Positions 50,871 to 59,431 of a stretch of DNA of 64,000 bases are shown here, piece after piece. The DNA is from JAHTBL01 sp038532735 (lineage in GTDB: Bacteria; Pseudomonadota; Alphaproteobacteria; Rhodobacterales; Rhodobacteraceae), in assembly GCA_038532735.1 (NCBI GenBank), contig JBCBAC010000002.1:62001-126000 (forward strand), in the 5' to 3' direction. The notes below the pieces were generated by a model. It saw only the letters and a program-made list of their open reading frames with translations, was not told where the DNA came from and did not search any database. The stretch's first letter is position 1; each line of letters starts with the position of its first letter. The translations under genes and the position numbers were made by a program.

Positions 50871-51791
50871 ATGAGCACACTCATTTTCGGCCACAAAGCC
50901 CCCGACACCGATAGCACAGGATCGCCCCTGATCTGGGCCTGGTATCTTAACCACATCAAAGACCAGCACTCAGAGCCGGTCCTGCTGGGGGAGCCCAACA
51001 CCGAAGCCGCCTTTATGCTGGAGCGTTGGAACCTGCCCAAGCCCCGCATCATCGACGATGTCGAAGACCACCAAGCCGCGATTATCGTGGACACGAACAA
51101 CCCGGCCGAACTGCCCGCCAATATCAACAATGCCGATGTGCGGGCCATCATCGACCATCACAAGTTGGTCGGCGGCCTGGAAACCAAAGGCCCTATCGAC
51201 ATCACGATCCGCCCCGTCGCCTGCACCGCGACGATCATGTATGAGCTAATTGGTAAGGACGTGGCCCAGATGCCCAACGAGATCAAAGGCGCGATGCTGT
51301 CCTGCATCCTGTCCGACACGCTCGCCTTCCGCTCCCCCACCACAACCCAAGCGGATGAGGCGCTGGCATGGGGTCTGGCCAAGGACCTGGACCTTGACCC
51401 GCATGAATACGCAGACGAGCTATTTGCCGCGAAGTCCGACGTCTCCGCCTTCTCGGACGCGGAACTGCTGCGGATGGATAGCAAGGAATACGCAGTTGAG
51501 GGCACGAAATTCCGGGTCTCTGTGTTGGAGACCACGAAGCCTGCGATCATTCTGGACCGAAAAGCCTCGCTCATGGAGACGATGACCACGGTCGCCTCGG
51601 AAGACGATGTCGATCAGGTTCTGCTTTTCGTCGTCGACATCCTGAACGAGGAAGCCACGATGCTGGTGCCCAACGATCTGACCAAAACCGTCGCCGAGAA
51701 ATCCTTCGACGCCTCCGTCTCGGGCGACACGGTGGTGCTGCCCGGCGTCATGTCGCGCAAAAAGCAGATCATTCCGAACCTGAAAGTCTGA
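50871..51791 (+). CDS. ppaC: Manganese-dependent (family II) inorganic pyrophosphatase
   Basis: 306-aa DHH-family phosphatase that hydrolyses pyrophosphate. Metal residues appear in 'GHKAPDTDS', 'IVDTNN' and 'IIDHHKLVG'; the DHHA2 domain ends with 'MSRKKQIIP'. Family II enzymes are less usual in Proteobacteria than family I (Ppa). Good terminator 24 nt after the stop. Confidence 0.94.
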   Translation: MSTLIFGHKAPDTDSTGSPLIWAWYLNHIKDQHSEPVLLGEPNTEAAFMLERWNLPKPRIIDDVEDHQAAIIVDTNNPAELPANINNADVRAIIDHHKLVGGLETKGPIDITIRPVACTATIMYELIGKDVAQMPNEIKGAMLSCILSDTLAFRSPTTTQADEALAWGLAKDLDLDPHEYADELFAAKSDVSAFSDAELLRMDSKEYAVEGTKFRVSVLETTKPAIILDRKASLMETMTTVASEDDVDQVLLFVVDILNEEATMLVPNDLTKTVAEKSFDASVSGDTVVLPGVMSRKKQIIPNLKV

Positions 51792-51814
51792 GCGCCAAAT
51801 CAATAAAAAGAATA

Positions 51815-51843
51815 AAGGGCGTCCCGACGGGGCGCCCTTTTCA
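51815..51843 (+). terminator. Terminator of ppaC
   Basis: AAAGGGCG.CCC / GGG.CGCCCTTT stem with a short loop, ending TTTT. Confidence 0.87.
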
Positions 51844-51894
51844 TTTGGATCAAAGCCGCGCATGAAGCGTTAAGCTCAAAGTGAGAGGCATCCC

Positions 51895-52767
51895 ATGACC
51901 CAGATCATCCAGTCCCTGTCCGATATCTCCGCCAATTACGACGCGCTGTTCGTCGATCTATGGGGCTGCGTGCATGACGGCCTGAAGCCTTTTCCGTCGG
52001 CGGTCAAAGCCCTTCAAGCCTACCGCGCGCAAGGCGGTACGGTGGTGCTCGTTACCAACTCCCCCCGTCCACGTCTGGCGGTGGAAGCCCAGTTGGGGGA
52101 GATCGGCGTGGCCCGCGATGCCTGGGACGTAATCGCGACCTCTGGCGACAGCGCGCGGGCGGCGATGTTTCGCGGTGTCGTGGGGCAGAAAGTCTATGTC
52201 ATGGGCCAGGAACATGACGCGCCGTTCTTTGACGAAATCTCGGTGGTGACGGACCCGGTGGAGATCACGAAAACGCCGCTGAAAGACGCAGACGGCATCG
52301 TCTGCCTCGGTCCCGAAGACCCCTCTGCCGATCCGGAGGTCAATCGGCCCGACTTTCTTTATGCCAAGCAAAAGGGCCTCAAACTGCTTTGTGCCAATCC
52401 GGATATCGTTGTGGATCGCGGCGATACCCGTGAATGGTGTGCAGGCGCGTTGGCCAAGCTCTATACCGAAATGGGGGGCGAGAGCCTTTATTTCGGCAAG
52501 CCCCACCCGCCGATCTATGATCTGGCCCGTCGCCGCCTGGTCGCATTGGGTAAAGACGTTGCTGACAGCAACATTCTGGCCATCGGGGACGGAATTCTGA
52601 CCGACATCAAAGGCGCCATGGGAGAGGATATTGATTCTCTGTTCATCTCGGGCGGGCTTGCTGCGGCCGAGACCAAAACGTCGCATGACCCCGACTCGGA
52701 TGCGCTAAGCGCTTATCTTCAAAAGGAAATGTCCAGCCCGACCTATACAATAGGTCACCTTCGCTGA
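51895..52767 (+). CDS. HAD-superfamily hydrolase (TIGR01459 type)
   Basis: 290-aa HAD phosphatase, class IIA like NagD. 'FVDLWGCVHDG' carries the nucleophile Asp, 'VLVTNSPRPR' is motif II, 'YFGKPHPPIYD' holds the Lys, and 'AIGDGILTDIKGA' is the acidic motif. TIGR01459 proteins are confined mostly to Alphaproteobacteria; substrate unknown. Confidence 0.91.
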   Translation: MTQIIQSLSDISANYDALFVDLWGCVHDGLKPFPSAVKALQAYRAQGGTVVLVTNSPRPRLAVEAQLGEIGVARDAWDVIATSGDSARAAMFRGVVGQKVYVMGQEHDAPFFDEISVVTDPVEITKTPLKDADGIVCLGPEDPSADPEVNRPDFLYAKQKGLKLLCANPDIVVDRGDTREWCAGALAKLYTEMGGESLYFGKPHPPIYDLARRRLVALGKDVADSNILAIGDGILTDIKGAMGEDIDSLFISGGLAAAETKTSHDPDSDALSAYLQKEMSSPTYTIGHLR

Positions 52768-52809
52768 CCCTCTATTTGCTTGCTTTTCTGCGATTGCAAA
52801 GTAATTAAG

Positions 52810-52847
52810 TTACCAAATCTTAGTTGGTAAGGTATATATGTTACCAA
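52810..52847. promoter_or_regulatory. TTACCAA operator cluster upstream of the MaoC gene
   Basis: TTACCAA (52810) and TTGGTAA (52824) form an inverted repeat with a 7-nt spacer, and a third TTACCAA follows at 52841. GGTATATATG between them resembles a -10 region. The site lies 21 nt before the gene start, so a repressor is likely. Family of the regulator unknown (GntR/FadR-like or TetR would fit). Confidence 0.65.
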
Positions 52848-52867
52848 GCCCTTCGCAGGAGAGACCC

Positions 52868-53311
52868 ATGTTGGACAACCAACCGCGCGGCACAATTTGC
52901 ATCGAAGACCTTGAGATCGGCATGACCCGCTATCTCCAGAAAGAGGTGACGGATCGCGATATTGAGCTCTTTGCCGAAGTCTCAACCGACCGCAACCCGG
53001 TGCATCTGGACGATGCCTATGCGATGGACACGATCTTTGAAGGGCGTATCGCCCATGGCATGCTGACCGCCGGTCTGATCTCTGCCGTGATTGGCGAACA
53101 ACTGCCCGGGCATGGCACGGTCTATCTGGGCCAGTCGCTGAAATTCATGGCGCCCGTGCGCCCCGGCGACATGGTCTATGCGGAGGTCAAGGTGATCGAC
53201 ATCGACCACTCCCGCCGCCGCGTCCAGCTTGAGACGCATTGCGCGGTGGGCGACACGGTTGTGCTGAAAGGCGAAGCCACGGTTCTGGCCCCTTCGCGCA
53301 AGTTCGACTGA
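52868..53311 (+). CDS. MaoC family (R)-enoyl-CoA hydratase-like protein
   Basis: 147-aa hot-dog-fold hydratase. 'FAEVSTDRNPVHLDDAYA' carries the catalytic Asp/His pair, and 'GRIAHGMLTAGLISAVIG' is the hydratase-2 motif. It resembles PhaJ, which feeds (R)-3-hydroxyacyl-CoA from beta-oxidation to polyhydroxyalkanoate synthesis. AGGAGAG ribosome site. Its promoter carries three TTACCAA half-sites. Confidence 0.9.
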   Translation: MLDNQPRGTICIEDLEIGMTRYLQKEVTDRDIELFAEVSTDRNPVHLDDAYAMDTIFEGRIAHGMLTAGLISAVIGEQLPGHGTVYLGQSLKFMAPVRPGDMVYAEVKVIDIDHSRRRVQLETHCAVGDTVVLKGEATVLAPSRKFD

Positions 53312-53350
53312 GCGCTTGCACCGCGCGGTTGGCGGCGCTAACCCCAGCAC

Positions 53351-54283
53351 ATGCGGATTATCCGGGACACTCAGTTCGTAGACCCCAAAGATCGCGGCGC
53401 CAGCGCCGCGATTGGCAATTTTGACGGGGTGCATCTGGGCCATCAGGCCGTGATCGACATGGCGCGCAAGGCGGGTGAGGCCACTGGTGCGCCGCTCGGC
53501 ATCATGACGTTTGAGCCGCATCCACGTGAGTTTTTTGCCAAAGATGCCCCGCCCTTCCGGCTGATGAATGCCGAGGCCAAGGCGAACCGTCTTGAAAAGC
53601 TGGGGGTCGAGCGACTTTACGAGATCAGCTTCAACGCGCGTCTGTCGAGCCTGACCGCGCGCGAATTTGCGCAGGACATCATCGCGGATGCGCTTGGGCT
53701 CAAGCACGTCGTCGTAGGGCGTGATTTCTGCTTTGGTAAAGGCCGCGTTGGCACTTCGGAAATGCTGGAAGAGTTCGGCGCAGAGATGGGCTTTGACGTG
53801 ACCATCGCCGATCTTGTGCAGGGCGAGCATGGGCATATCTCCTCCACCAATATCCGGCAGGCGCTGACCGATGGCCGCCCCGGCGATGCCGCGCGGATGT
53901 TGGGGCATTACCACCGGATCGAAGGCGAAGTGATCCGCGGCGATCAACGCGGGCGGCATCTGGGGTATCCGACCGCAAATATGTCGATCACCGGTCTGCA
54001 CCCGCCGAAATTCGGCGTCTACGCCGTGCGAATCGATGTGCTGACCGGACCGCATGAAGGCAGCTATATCGGGGCCAGCTCCATCGGGGTGCGTCCGATG
54101 TTTGGAGAGAATGTTCCCAATTGCGAAACATTCCTCTTTGATTTCAAAGGGGATCTTTATGGCGAGCGCCTGTCTGTCGCCTTGGTGGACTTCCTCCGCC
54201 CCGAGATGAAGTTCGACGGCGTGGACGCGTTGATCGCGCAGATGGGTCAAGATTGTGAGCGTGCCCGCGCGCTGCTGGTATGA
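53351..54283 (+). CDS. ribF: Bifunctional riboflavin kinase / FAD synthetase
   Basis: 310-aa enzyme making FMN then FAD. The N-terminal adenylyltransferase has 'AIGNFDGVHLGHQAVID' and 'ISSTNIRQALTDG'; the C-terminal kinase has 'GRHLGYPTANMS' (Thr/Asn for metal) and 'NCETFLFDF'. Full length. Overlaps the YcgN gene by ATGA. Confidence 0.96.
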   Translation: MRIIRDTQFVDPKDRGASAAIGNFDGVHLGHQAVIDMARKAGEATGAPLGIMTFEPHPREFFAKDAPPFRLMNAEAKANRLEKLGVERLYEISFNARLSSLTAREFAQDIIADALGLKHVVVGRDFCFGKGRVGTSEMLEEFGAEMGFDVTIADLVQGEHGHISSTNIRQALTDGRPGDAARMLGHYHRIEGEVIRGDQRGRHLGYPTANMSITGLHPPKFGVYAVRIDVLTGPHEGSYIGASSIGVRPMFGENVPNCETFLFDFKGDLYGERLSVALVDFLRPEMKFDGVDALIAQMGQDCERARALLV

Positions 54284-54759
54284 GCTTTGACGATCCGATT
54301 CAGCGGGACGGCCTGCGCCCGAAGTTCTGGGAACGCTTACCTTTGAAAAAGCTCACCCCGAAAGAGTGGGAGGCCCTGTGCGATGGCTGCGGCAAATGCT
54401 GTCTGAACAAGCTTGAAGATGAAGACACGCAAGAGGTTGCGCTGACCCGTGTTGCCTGCCGTCTGCTGGACGACCAGACCTGCCGCTGCGCACAATACGA
54501 TATCCGCCTGCAATTCGTCCCTGAATGCGTGCAACTATCGCCGGAAACCCTGCCGGATATTGCCTATTGGATGCCAGAAACCTGCGCCTACAGGCTGCTG
54601 CACGAAGGCAAGCGGCTTTATGAGTGGCATCCGCTTATTTCCGGCGATCCGCAAACGGTGCATGACGCAGGTGTGTCCGTCCAAGGCTGGACTGTGCCGG
54701 AGTTTGAGGTGCCGGAAGAAGAATGGGAAGACCATATCATCGACGAGCCGACGGGATAA
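54280..54759 (+). CDS. YcgN family cysteine-cluster protein
   Basis: 159-aa member of the UPF0260/YkgJ group. Zinc or iron-sulfur cysteines: 'LCDGCGKCCLNKL' and 'TCRCAQYDIR' with a further 'PECVQLSP' and 'MPETCAYRLL'. 'KFWERLPLKKLTPKEWEALC' (in part) is the usual start. Function unknown; metal binding probable. Coupled to ribF by ATGA. Confidence 0.92.
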   Translation: MSFDDPIQRDGLRPKFWERLPLKKLTPKEWEALCDGCGKCCLNKLEDEDTQEVALTRVACRLLDDQTCRCAQYDIRLQFVPECVQLSPETLPDIAYWMPETCAYRLLHEGKRLYEWHPLISGDPQTVHDAGVSVQGWTVPEFEVPEEEWEDHIIDEPTG

Positions 54760-54782
54760 CAGCCGTCGGATCTTGAGTTTTT

Positions 54783-55589
54783 CTACCAAGATGAAGAGGA
54801 AAGCGTGTCGCGGAAGCTGGTGACGGCTGGCGCATACAGTTTGGGATGGCTGATCGGCCCCATATGACCGGTGCCTTTGACCTGCACGCTTTGGGCGTTT
54901 GGGAGGCGCTGCTGGAGGATTGCGTTGATTGCCGCCGTGACCTGGTCGGATTGGTCGGCTCCGATCAAGAGCGTCGGGATTTCAAGAGCCTCAAGCCGAC
55001 CTGGGGTGAGTTGACCGGCATTGTCGTCGTTGATGGCTGGCGCACCGGCTAGGATCAAATGGATCCGTTCGGTAATGTAGCGACGCTGGCCGTCTGGCAG
55101 GCTGTCCCATGGCGCGCCGGAGCCCCAGATATCCGTGAAAAGGCGAGCCGCTTCGGCTTTGTTTCCACGCTCCATCGCGTCAACGAAAGGCGCAAAAGCG
55201 GCTTCATGCGCCTCGAACGCTGGGGTGCCGCGGGCTGCGGCAAAAAAGACAGGCTCGATCAGCGTGAGGGAGCGGACGTTCTCTGGGTGATCGAGCGCCA
55301 ATCGCAAAGCAACCGTGGCACCAAAGGAGTGGCCCACGACATGCTGGGGCTCTTCACAGAAACTCAGGGCGATCTCGGCCGTTTGGGCCTGATAGTCGGT
55401 CTGACCATCCCAATCGGCACTGCGGCCATGCCCCGGCAAGTCAAACGCAACGCCATGCAGACCCGTTGCCGCGATAAGCGGCGCCCACGCGCCTTGGTGC
55501 GCAAGCGAGCAGTGGATGAAAAGCGTGTCGGGCTCGGTCCCGTAGGTCTTGGCGTAGACCGAAAGCCCCACGTGGGTATGGCGCGGCAA
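54783..55589 (-). CDS. Alpha/beta hydrolase
   Basis: 268-aa soluble hydrolase. 'DLPGHGRSADW', nucleophile 'VVGHSFGATVAL' and His in 'VKGTGHMGPIS' are in place. It most resembles small esterases or haloperoxidase-like hydrolases. The start used is TTG (55589), two bases after the stop of the upstream isomerase gene; a GTG six codons later is an alternative. The two genes are an operon. Just past its end lies a degenerate copy of the gene-end repeat. Confidence 0.86.
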   Translation of the reverse strand: MPRHTHVGLSVYAKTYGTEPDTLFIHCSLAHQGAWAPLIAATGLHGVAFDLPGHGRSADWDGQTDYQAQTAEIALSFCEEPQHVVGHSFGATVALRLALDHPENVRSLTLIEPVFFAAARGTPAFEAHEAAFAPFVDAMERGNKAEAARLFTDIWGSGAPWDSLPDGQRRYITERIHLILAGAPAINDDNAGQLTPGRLEALEIPTLLIGADQSDQVTAAINAILQQRLPNAQSVQVKGTGHMGPISHPKLYAPAVTSFRDTLSSSSW

Positions 55590-55591
55590 AT

Positions 55592-56191
55592 CTAGAGCTT
55601 GCCTGCGAGATACGCGTCTAGATCTTCGATCCGGTCCTGCCCCCAGAAACGCTGATCGGTGTCGGTGATGTAGAACGGCGCGCCGAACGCGCCAGCGGCG
55701 ACGGCATCTTCAAGGTTGCGCCCGTAAATCTCCGCCCCTTGCAGCAAGCCGCTATCTGCGAGGGAGGGATCAAAGCCAGCCGCACTCAGACACTCCTTAA
55801 TCACATCATCCTGCGCGATGTCCTTTTCGCCCGCCCAGCACGCAGAGGTCAGACCGTGCACGAGCTGACCCAGATCACCGCCACCGGCCTCTTGCGCGGC
55901 GATGATGGCATATGCAGAAGGCGCCATGTTCGTCGGCCAATGCGCCGGTTTGATGTTCAGCGGAAGCCCCGTTTTTTTCGCCTGACGGGTTAACTCCTGA
56001 AGCCGCCATTCCTGACGATTGGGGTGACGATCCTTGGGCGGCGTGCCACCAGTACGCGCAAAGAGCTGCATGATGTCGAGCGGTTTGTAGGTGATCGTGG
56101 CACCATGCTTTGCGGCCACCTCCTCCAACCGGGTGCCTGCGAGGTAGGTGTAGGGGGAAATTGTTGCGAAATAGTAGTCGATATGAGCCAT
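55592..56191 (-). CDS. 2-hydroxychromene-2-carboxylate isomerase family protein
   Basis: 199-aa DsbA-fold (GST kappa-like) protein. 'HIDYYFATISPYTYLAG' with Ser/Pro at the thiol position, 'KPLDIMQLFARTGGTPPKDR' (in part) and 'FGAPFYITDTDQRFWGQDRI' (in part) match HCCA isomerases. The enzyme uses glutathione in naphthalene pathways, but relatives are common without those. No other aromatic genes here, so substrate is open. Confidence 0.9.
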   Translation of the reverse strand: MAHIDYYFATISPYTYLAGTRLEEVAAKHGATITYKPLDIMQLFARTGGTPPKDRHPNRQEWRLQELTRQAKKTGLPLNIKPAHWPTNMAPSAYAIIAAQEAGGGDLGQLVHGLTSACWAGEKDIAQDDVIKECLSAAGFDPSLADSGLLQGAEIYGRNLEDAVAAGAFGAPFYITDTDQRFWGQDRIEDLDAYLAGKL

Positions 56192-56298
56192 TTAAGCCTC
56201 CCGCGCGTGGCAAATCTTTGCGGCAGCCTAGACCCATGGTAGGGGGTGTCAACGTCACGATTCTGTCACAGAACGAAAGCCCCGGGGGACCCATCCAT

Positions 56299-57312
56299 AT
56301 GCCTAGTATCGTTGAGCCGAAACTGATTTCCGGCAACGCAAATCGTCCCTTGTCCCAGGCTGTCGCCCGCCGGATGTCGATGCATCGCGGGGTGAATGTG
56401 GAACTGGTCGACGCGCGGGTGGAACGCTTCAACGATCAGGAAATTTTCGTCGAAGTGTTCGAGAATGTGCGCGGTGAAGATATGTTCATCATCCAGCCCA
56501 CATCGAACCCAGCCAATGATAACCTCATGGAATTGTTGATTATGTCGGATGCGCTCAAGCGCTCTTCGGCGTCACGTATCACGGCTGTGATCCCCTATTT
56601 CGGCTACGCCCGTCAGGATCGGCGGACCAAGGCGCGCACGCCGATTTCCGCGAAGCTGGTCGCCAACATGATCGTTGAGGCTGGTATCGAGCGGGTTCTG
56701 ACGATGGACCTGCACGCCGCGCAAATTCAGGGCTTTTTCGACATTCCGGTGGATAACCTTTACGCCGCGCCGATCTTTGCGCTGGATATCAAATCGACCT
56801 TCGGATCGATGGACGATGTGATGGTGATCTCGCCGGATGTGGGCGGCGTGGCACGTGCCCGCGAGTTGGCGCAGCGCATCGGCGCGCCGCTGGCCATCGT
56901 CGACAAACGCCGCGAGAAAGCGGGCGAAGTGGCAGAGATGACGGTGATCGGTGATGTGACCGGCAAGCGCTGCATCATCGTCGACGACATCTGCGACACC
57001 GCGGGCACCCTTTGCAAAGCCGCTGAAGTGCTGACAGGTGCGGGCGCCACAGAGGTACACAGCTATATCACCCATGGCGTTCTGTCTGGGCCCGCGGTGG
57101 AGCGGGTCAGCAAATCGGTCATGAAATCGCTTGTGATTACGGATTCGATCCAGCCGACCGAGGCCGTGAAGGGATGCAAGAACATCCGCATCGTGCCGAC
57201 GGCCCCGATGTTTGCGCAGGCGATCCTGAACATCTGGAACGGCACCAGCGTGTCATCCTTGTTTGAGACAAATACGCTGGGCCCGATCTACGAGGGCCTT
57301 TACCAAGGTTAA
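56299..57312 (+). CDS. prs: Ribose-phosphate pyrophosphokinase
   Basis: 337-aa PRPP synthase. 'NRPLSQAVARRM', 'YFGYARQDRRTKARTPISAK' (in part), 'DLHAAQIQGFF' and PRPP loop 'IVDDICDTAGTL' are diagnostic. Start at 56299, the ATG before 'PSIVEPKLISG'. Divergent from the isomerase gene; converges on DUF3726 with a 4-nt overlap. Confidence 0.97.
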   Translation: MPSIVEPKLISGNANRPLSQAVARRMSMHRGVNVELVDARVERFNDQEIFVEVFENVRGEDMFIIQPTSNPANDNLMELLIMSDALKRSSASRITAVIPYFGYARQDRRTKARTPISAKLVANMIVEAGIERVLTMDLHAAQIQGFFDIPVDNLYAAPIFALDIKSTFGSMDDVMVISPDVGGVARARELAQRIGAPLAIVDKRREKAGEVAEMTVIGDVTGKRCIIVDDICDTAGTLCKAAEVLTGAGATEVHSYITHGVLSGPAVERVSKSVMKSLVITDSIQPTEAVKGCKNIRIVPTAPMFAQAILNIWNGTSVSSLFETNTLGPIYEGLYQG

Positions 57313-57785
57313 TCGTTATCGGTCAGGCCCGCGCCTGCCCCTTTCTCGCGCGACGCCTCGCTGGCGGGCACATAGGTACGGGCCGCAAAGCCTTGCAAGC
57401 GGTCCCACAGACCATCGTCAATCATCTTGCGCCGGGGGAAGGGCCTTGCGATTTTCGCGGGGCCTTCTGCAACAACACGGCTCGCTTTCAGAACGAGAAT
57501 GCGTTGCGCACGGTAGCTGGCGGAGGCCACAAGCGCGCGGGCCGCGCGGCTGTCTGCAATCTCGGCCTCGCCATCGCAAAGCGCTGCATCAATCGCTTCG
57601 ATCACCCGCGTCACGTGCCCACTTTCCATCTCGCGCAGAAGCTGGGCGAAGGTCTCATTCGGCTCGTCGGCGGCAAGGAAAAAAGGCGCGGCGGTGGCTA
57701 TGTCTTCGGCAATGCCCAAAGGCAGGCCCAGCCCGCGCCCTGCCTTGAGGAGACTGCTTTGAAGCTCTGCGACAGAGGGGATCAT
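57309..57785 (-). CDS. DUF3726 family protein
   Basis: 158-aa protein with 'SVAELQSSLLKAGRGLGLPL' and 'AIAEDIATAAPFF'-like start (seen as 'GIAEDIATAAPFFL') and a late 'RMIDDGLW'-like stretch ('RRKMIDDGLWDRL'). This fits DUF3726, a proteobacterial family with no known function. It is the last gene of a three-gene operon: its ATG overlaps the stop of the 549-aa gene (ATGA). Confidence 0.85.
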   Translation of the reverse strand: MIPSVAELQSSLLKAGRGLGLPLGIAEDIATAAPFFLAADEPNETFAQLLREMESGHVTRVIEAIDAALCDGEAEIADSRAARALVASASYRAQRILVLKASRVVAEGPAKIARPFPRRKMIDDGLWDRLQGFAARTYVPASEASREKGAGAGLTDND

Positions 57786-59431
57786 GCAGGCAGGCTCGCC
57801 AGCCACCAGTCATCCGGCGCGTCCAACTCATCGGCCAACGGCGCACCCTGCACCAAGGCGATCCGCGTCCAAAGCGTTGATTTCGGATCAAACTTTGCAG
57901 CCCCGAAGAAGGAGAGTTTGCAGCGCAGCATATCAATCGGGTGGGTTTTGTCAGAGATCAGGTTCTCTTGAATTTCGGCGTAGGGATGGCGTTCGAGGGT
58001 TTGAACGCGCCGCACGGCACAGCGATGTTGCGGATAGACGCGCAGAAAATCGCTGACAATGCCTTGAGCATCTTCAAGGTCACCCGCCATCGCTTGGACT
58101 TGTCGCGCAATGTCCAGCGGGCTTTCCAATTCGGCACCGTCTTCGCTGTGCCGGTCGCCCAAACGAGGCTCCAGCTTTTCTTCAGAAACGTACCAAAACT
58201 GCGCCTGCTCAGAGGGTGCCGTGAAGTCATATGTGAGCATCCATGAGGCTTCTTTACTCAGCAAACTGCGGAGCGCGTCGATGGACATGAGCGGATCAAG
58301 CTGAGCGCCAAACGGATCGGTCATGCACTCTGCGAGGCCGTCGATCAGGTCGCCGAAAGGCTCCAACACCATCGCGACCAGAAGTTCCTGAGTGTCGAGT
58401 GAAAGCGCCTCGGACCAGTGGATCAACGCGTCGATCGGACGGGACAAGCTTAACAGTTCCGGCGTCATATACCCCGCGACCGTTAACCATTCGCGGCGCA
58501 GGACGTCGATCCGGGCTTGATGCAAGGGGTCTGGCACTTGCCATTCGGCCAGATGATCGGCGGCCCGCTCCAGCAGGCCGTAAAGCGCCATGATCTGGTC
58601 TTCGTCCAAGGCCTCAATGGCACGGACGCGAGCCAAGGCTGTTTCCCGCACGACCATCCAGTTGTTCAGCAAAACCGGGTGACTGACGAGGAACGGGGCC
58701 ATTCCCAAGCCCGTTGCATTGCCAATACCCAAATGCCGTTTCAGATCCCGGTTAATCGGGGCGCCGCCCACATGCTCAGCCAGATCATGGGTAAAGCCAC
58801 GGATCAGCCAAACCGTCAGCATTTCAGCCATGAAGGGGCCAGACAAGCCCGGACGGTCCTCGATCATTGCACGGTCTGCAATGCCGAACTTGCCGTTGCC
58901 ATAGACAGCCGTCGTGCGCATCAGATAGCCGATTTTGCGGATCATGTCCGGGTCGGGCTGATGCCCGCCGCGCAACCGCTCCACCACATGATTGAAGAGC
59001 CGCACAGACTTATTGGCACGGCTCAGCACCAGATCACGTTCAGTAAAACGCCCCGCCTCTTGCAGCGGGGCATTGGCGACGATGCGCGCGATCTCAGATG
59101 CGTCCGGCACACCGTCATAGAGGACGTAGGCAGTATCCCAAGCCTCTGCAATCACCCGGTCAGAGCGTTGATCTGCGGGCAAATCGGTTGAGATGGCAAC
59201 AAGCGAATAGACATGCTCGCCAAGCGGCACCGAATAGACCGCGTGGCCAAATCCATCTGGCGACATCTCCCAGACCGGGCGCGTGACCTGTGCGCCTTCG
59301 TCTCCCAAACGGCGCAGCAACGTGCGCAAGAATGACAAGCGCGTGGGAAAGCTCGCGCCCATACGCGCCAGACGCATCACCTGTGCGGGCGGGCGCAAAT
59401 CCAGCTGTGGGATATCGGGCAAATCTCTCAT
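57782..59431 (-). CDS. Unknown conserved protein, 549 aa, in M19-DUF3726 operon
   Basis: Large soluble protein without signal peptide, membrane helix or a motif I can name. N-terminal part: 'PPAQVMRLARMGASFPTRLSF', in part; middle part is helical and hydrophobic ('FMAEMLTVWLIRGFTHDLAE', in part). Its start overlaps the dipeptidase stop and its stop overlaps the DUF3726 start, both by ATGA, so the three proteins are probably made in fixed ratio. Similar trios occur, as I recall, near dimethylglycine or carnitine catabolic genes; that link is an inference. Confidence 0.8.
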   Translation of the reverse strand: MRDLPDIPQLDLRPPAQVMRLARMGASFPTRLSFLRTLLRRLGDEGAQVTRPVWEMSPDGFGHAVYSVPLGEHVYSLVAISTDLPADQRSDRVIAEAWDTAYVLYDGVPDASEIARIVANAPLQEAGRFTERDLVLSRANKSVRLFNHVVERLRGGHQPDPDMIRKIGYLMRTTAVYGNGKFGIADRAMIEDRPGLSGPFMAEMLTVWLIRGFTHDLAEHVGGAPINRDLKRHLGIGNATGLGMAPFLVSHPVLLNNWMVVRETALARVRAIEALDEDQIMALYGLLERAADHLAEWQVPDPLHQARIDVLRREWLTVAGYMTPELLSLSRPIDALIHWSEALSLDTQELLVAMVLEPFGDLIDGLAECMTDPFGAQLDPLMSIDALRSLLSKEASWMLTYDFTAPSEQAQFWYVSEEKLEPRLGDRHSEDGAELESPLDIARQVQAMAGDLEDAQGIVSDFLRVYPQHRCAVRRVQTLERHPYAEIQENLISDKTHPIDMLRCKLSFFGAAKFDPKSTLWTRIALVQGAPLADELDAPDDWWLASLPA

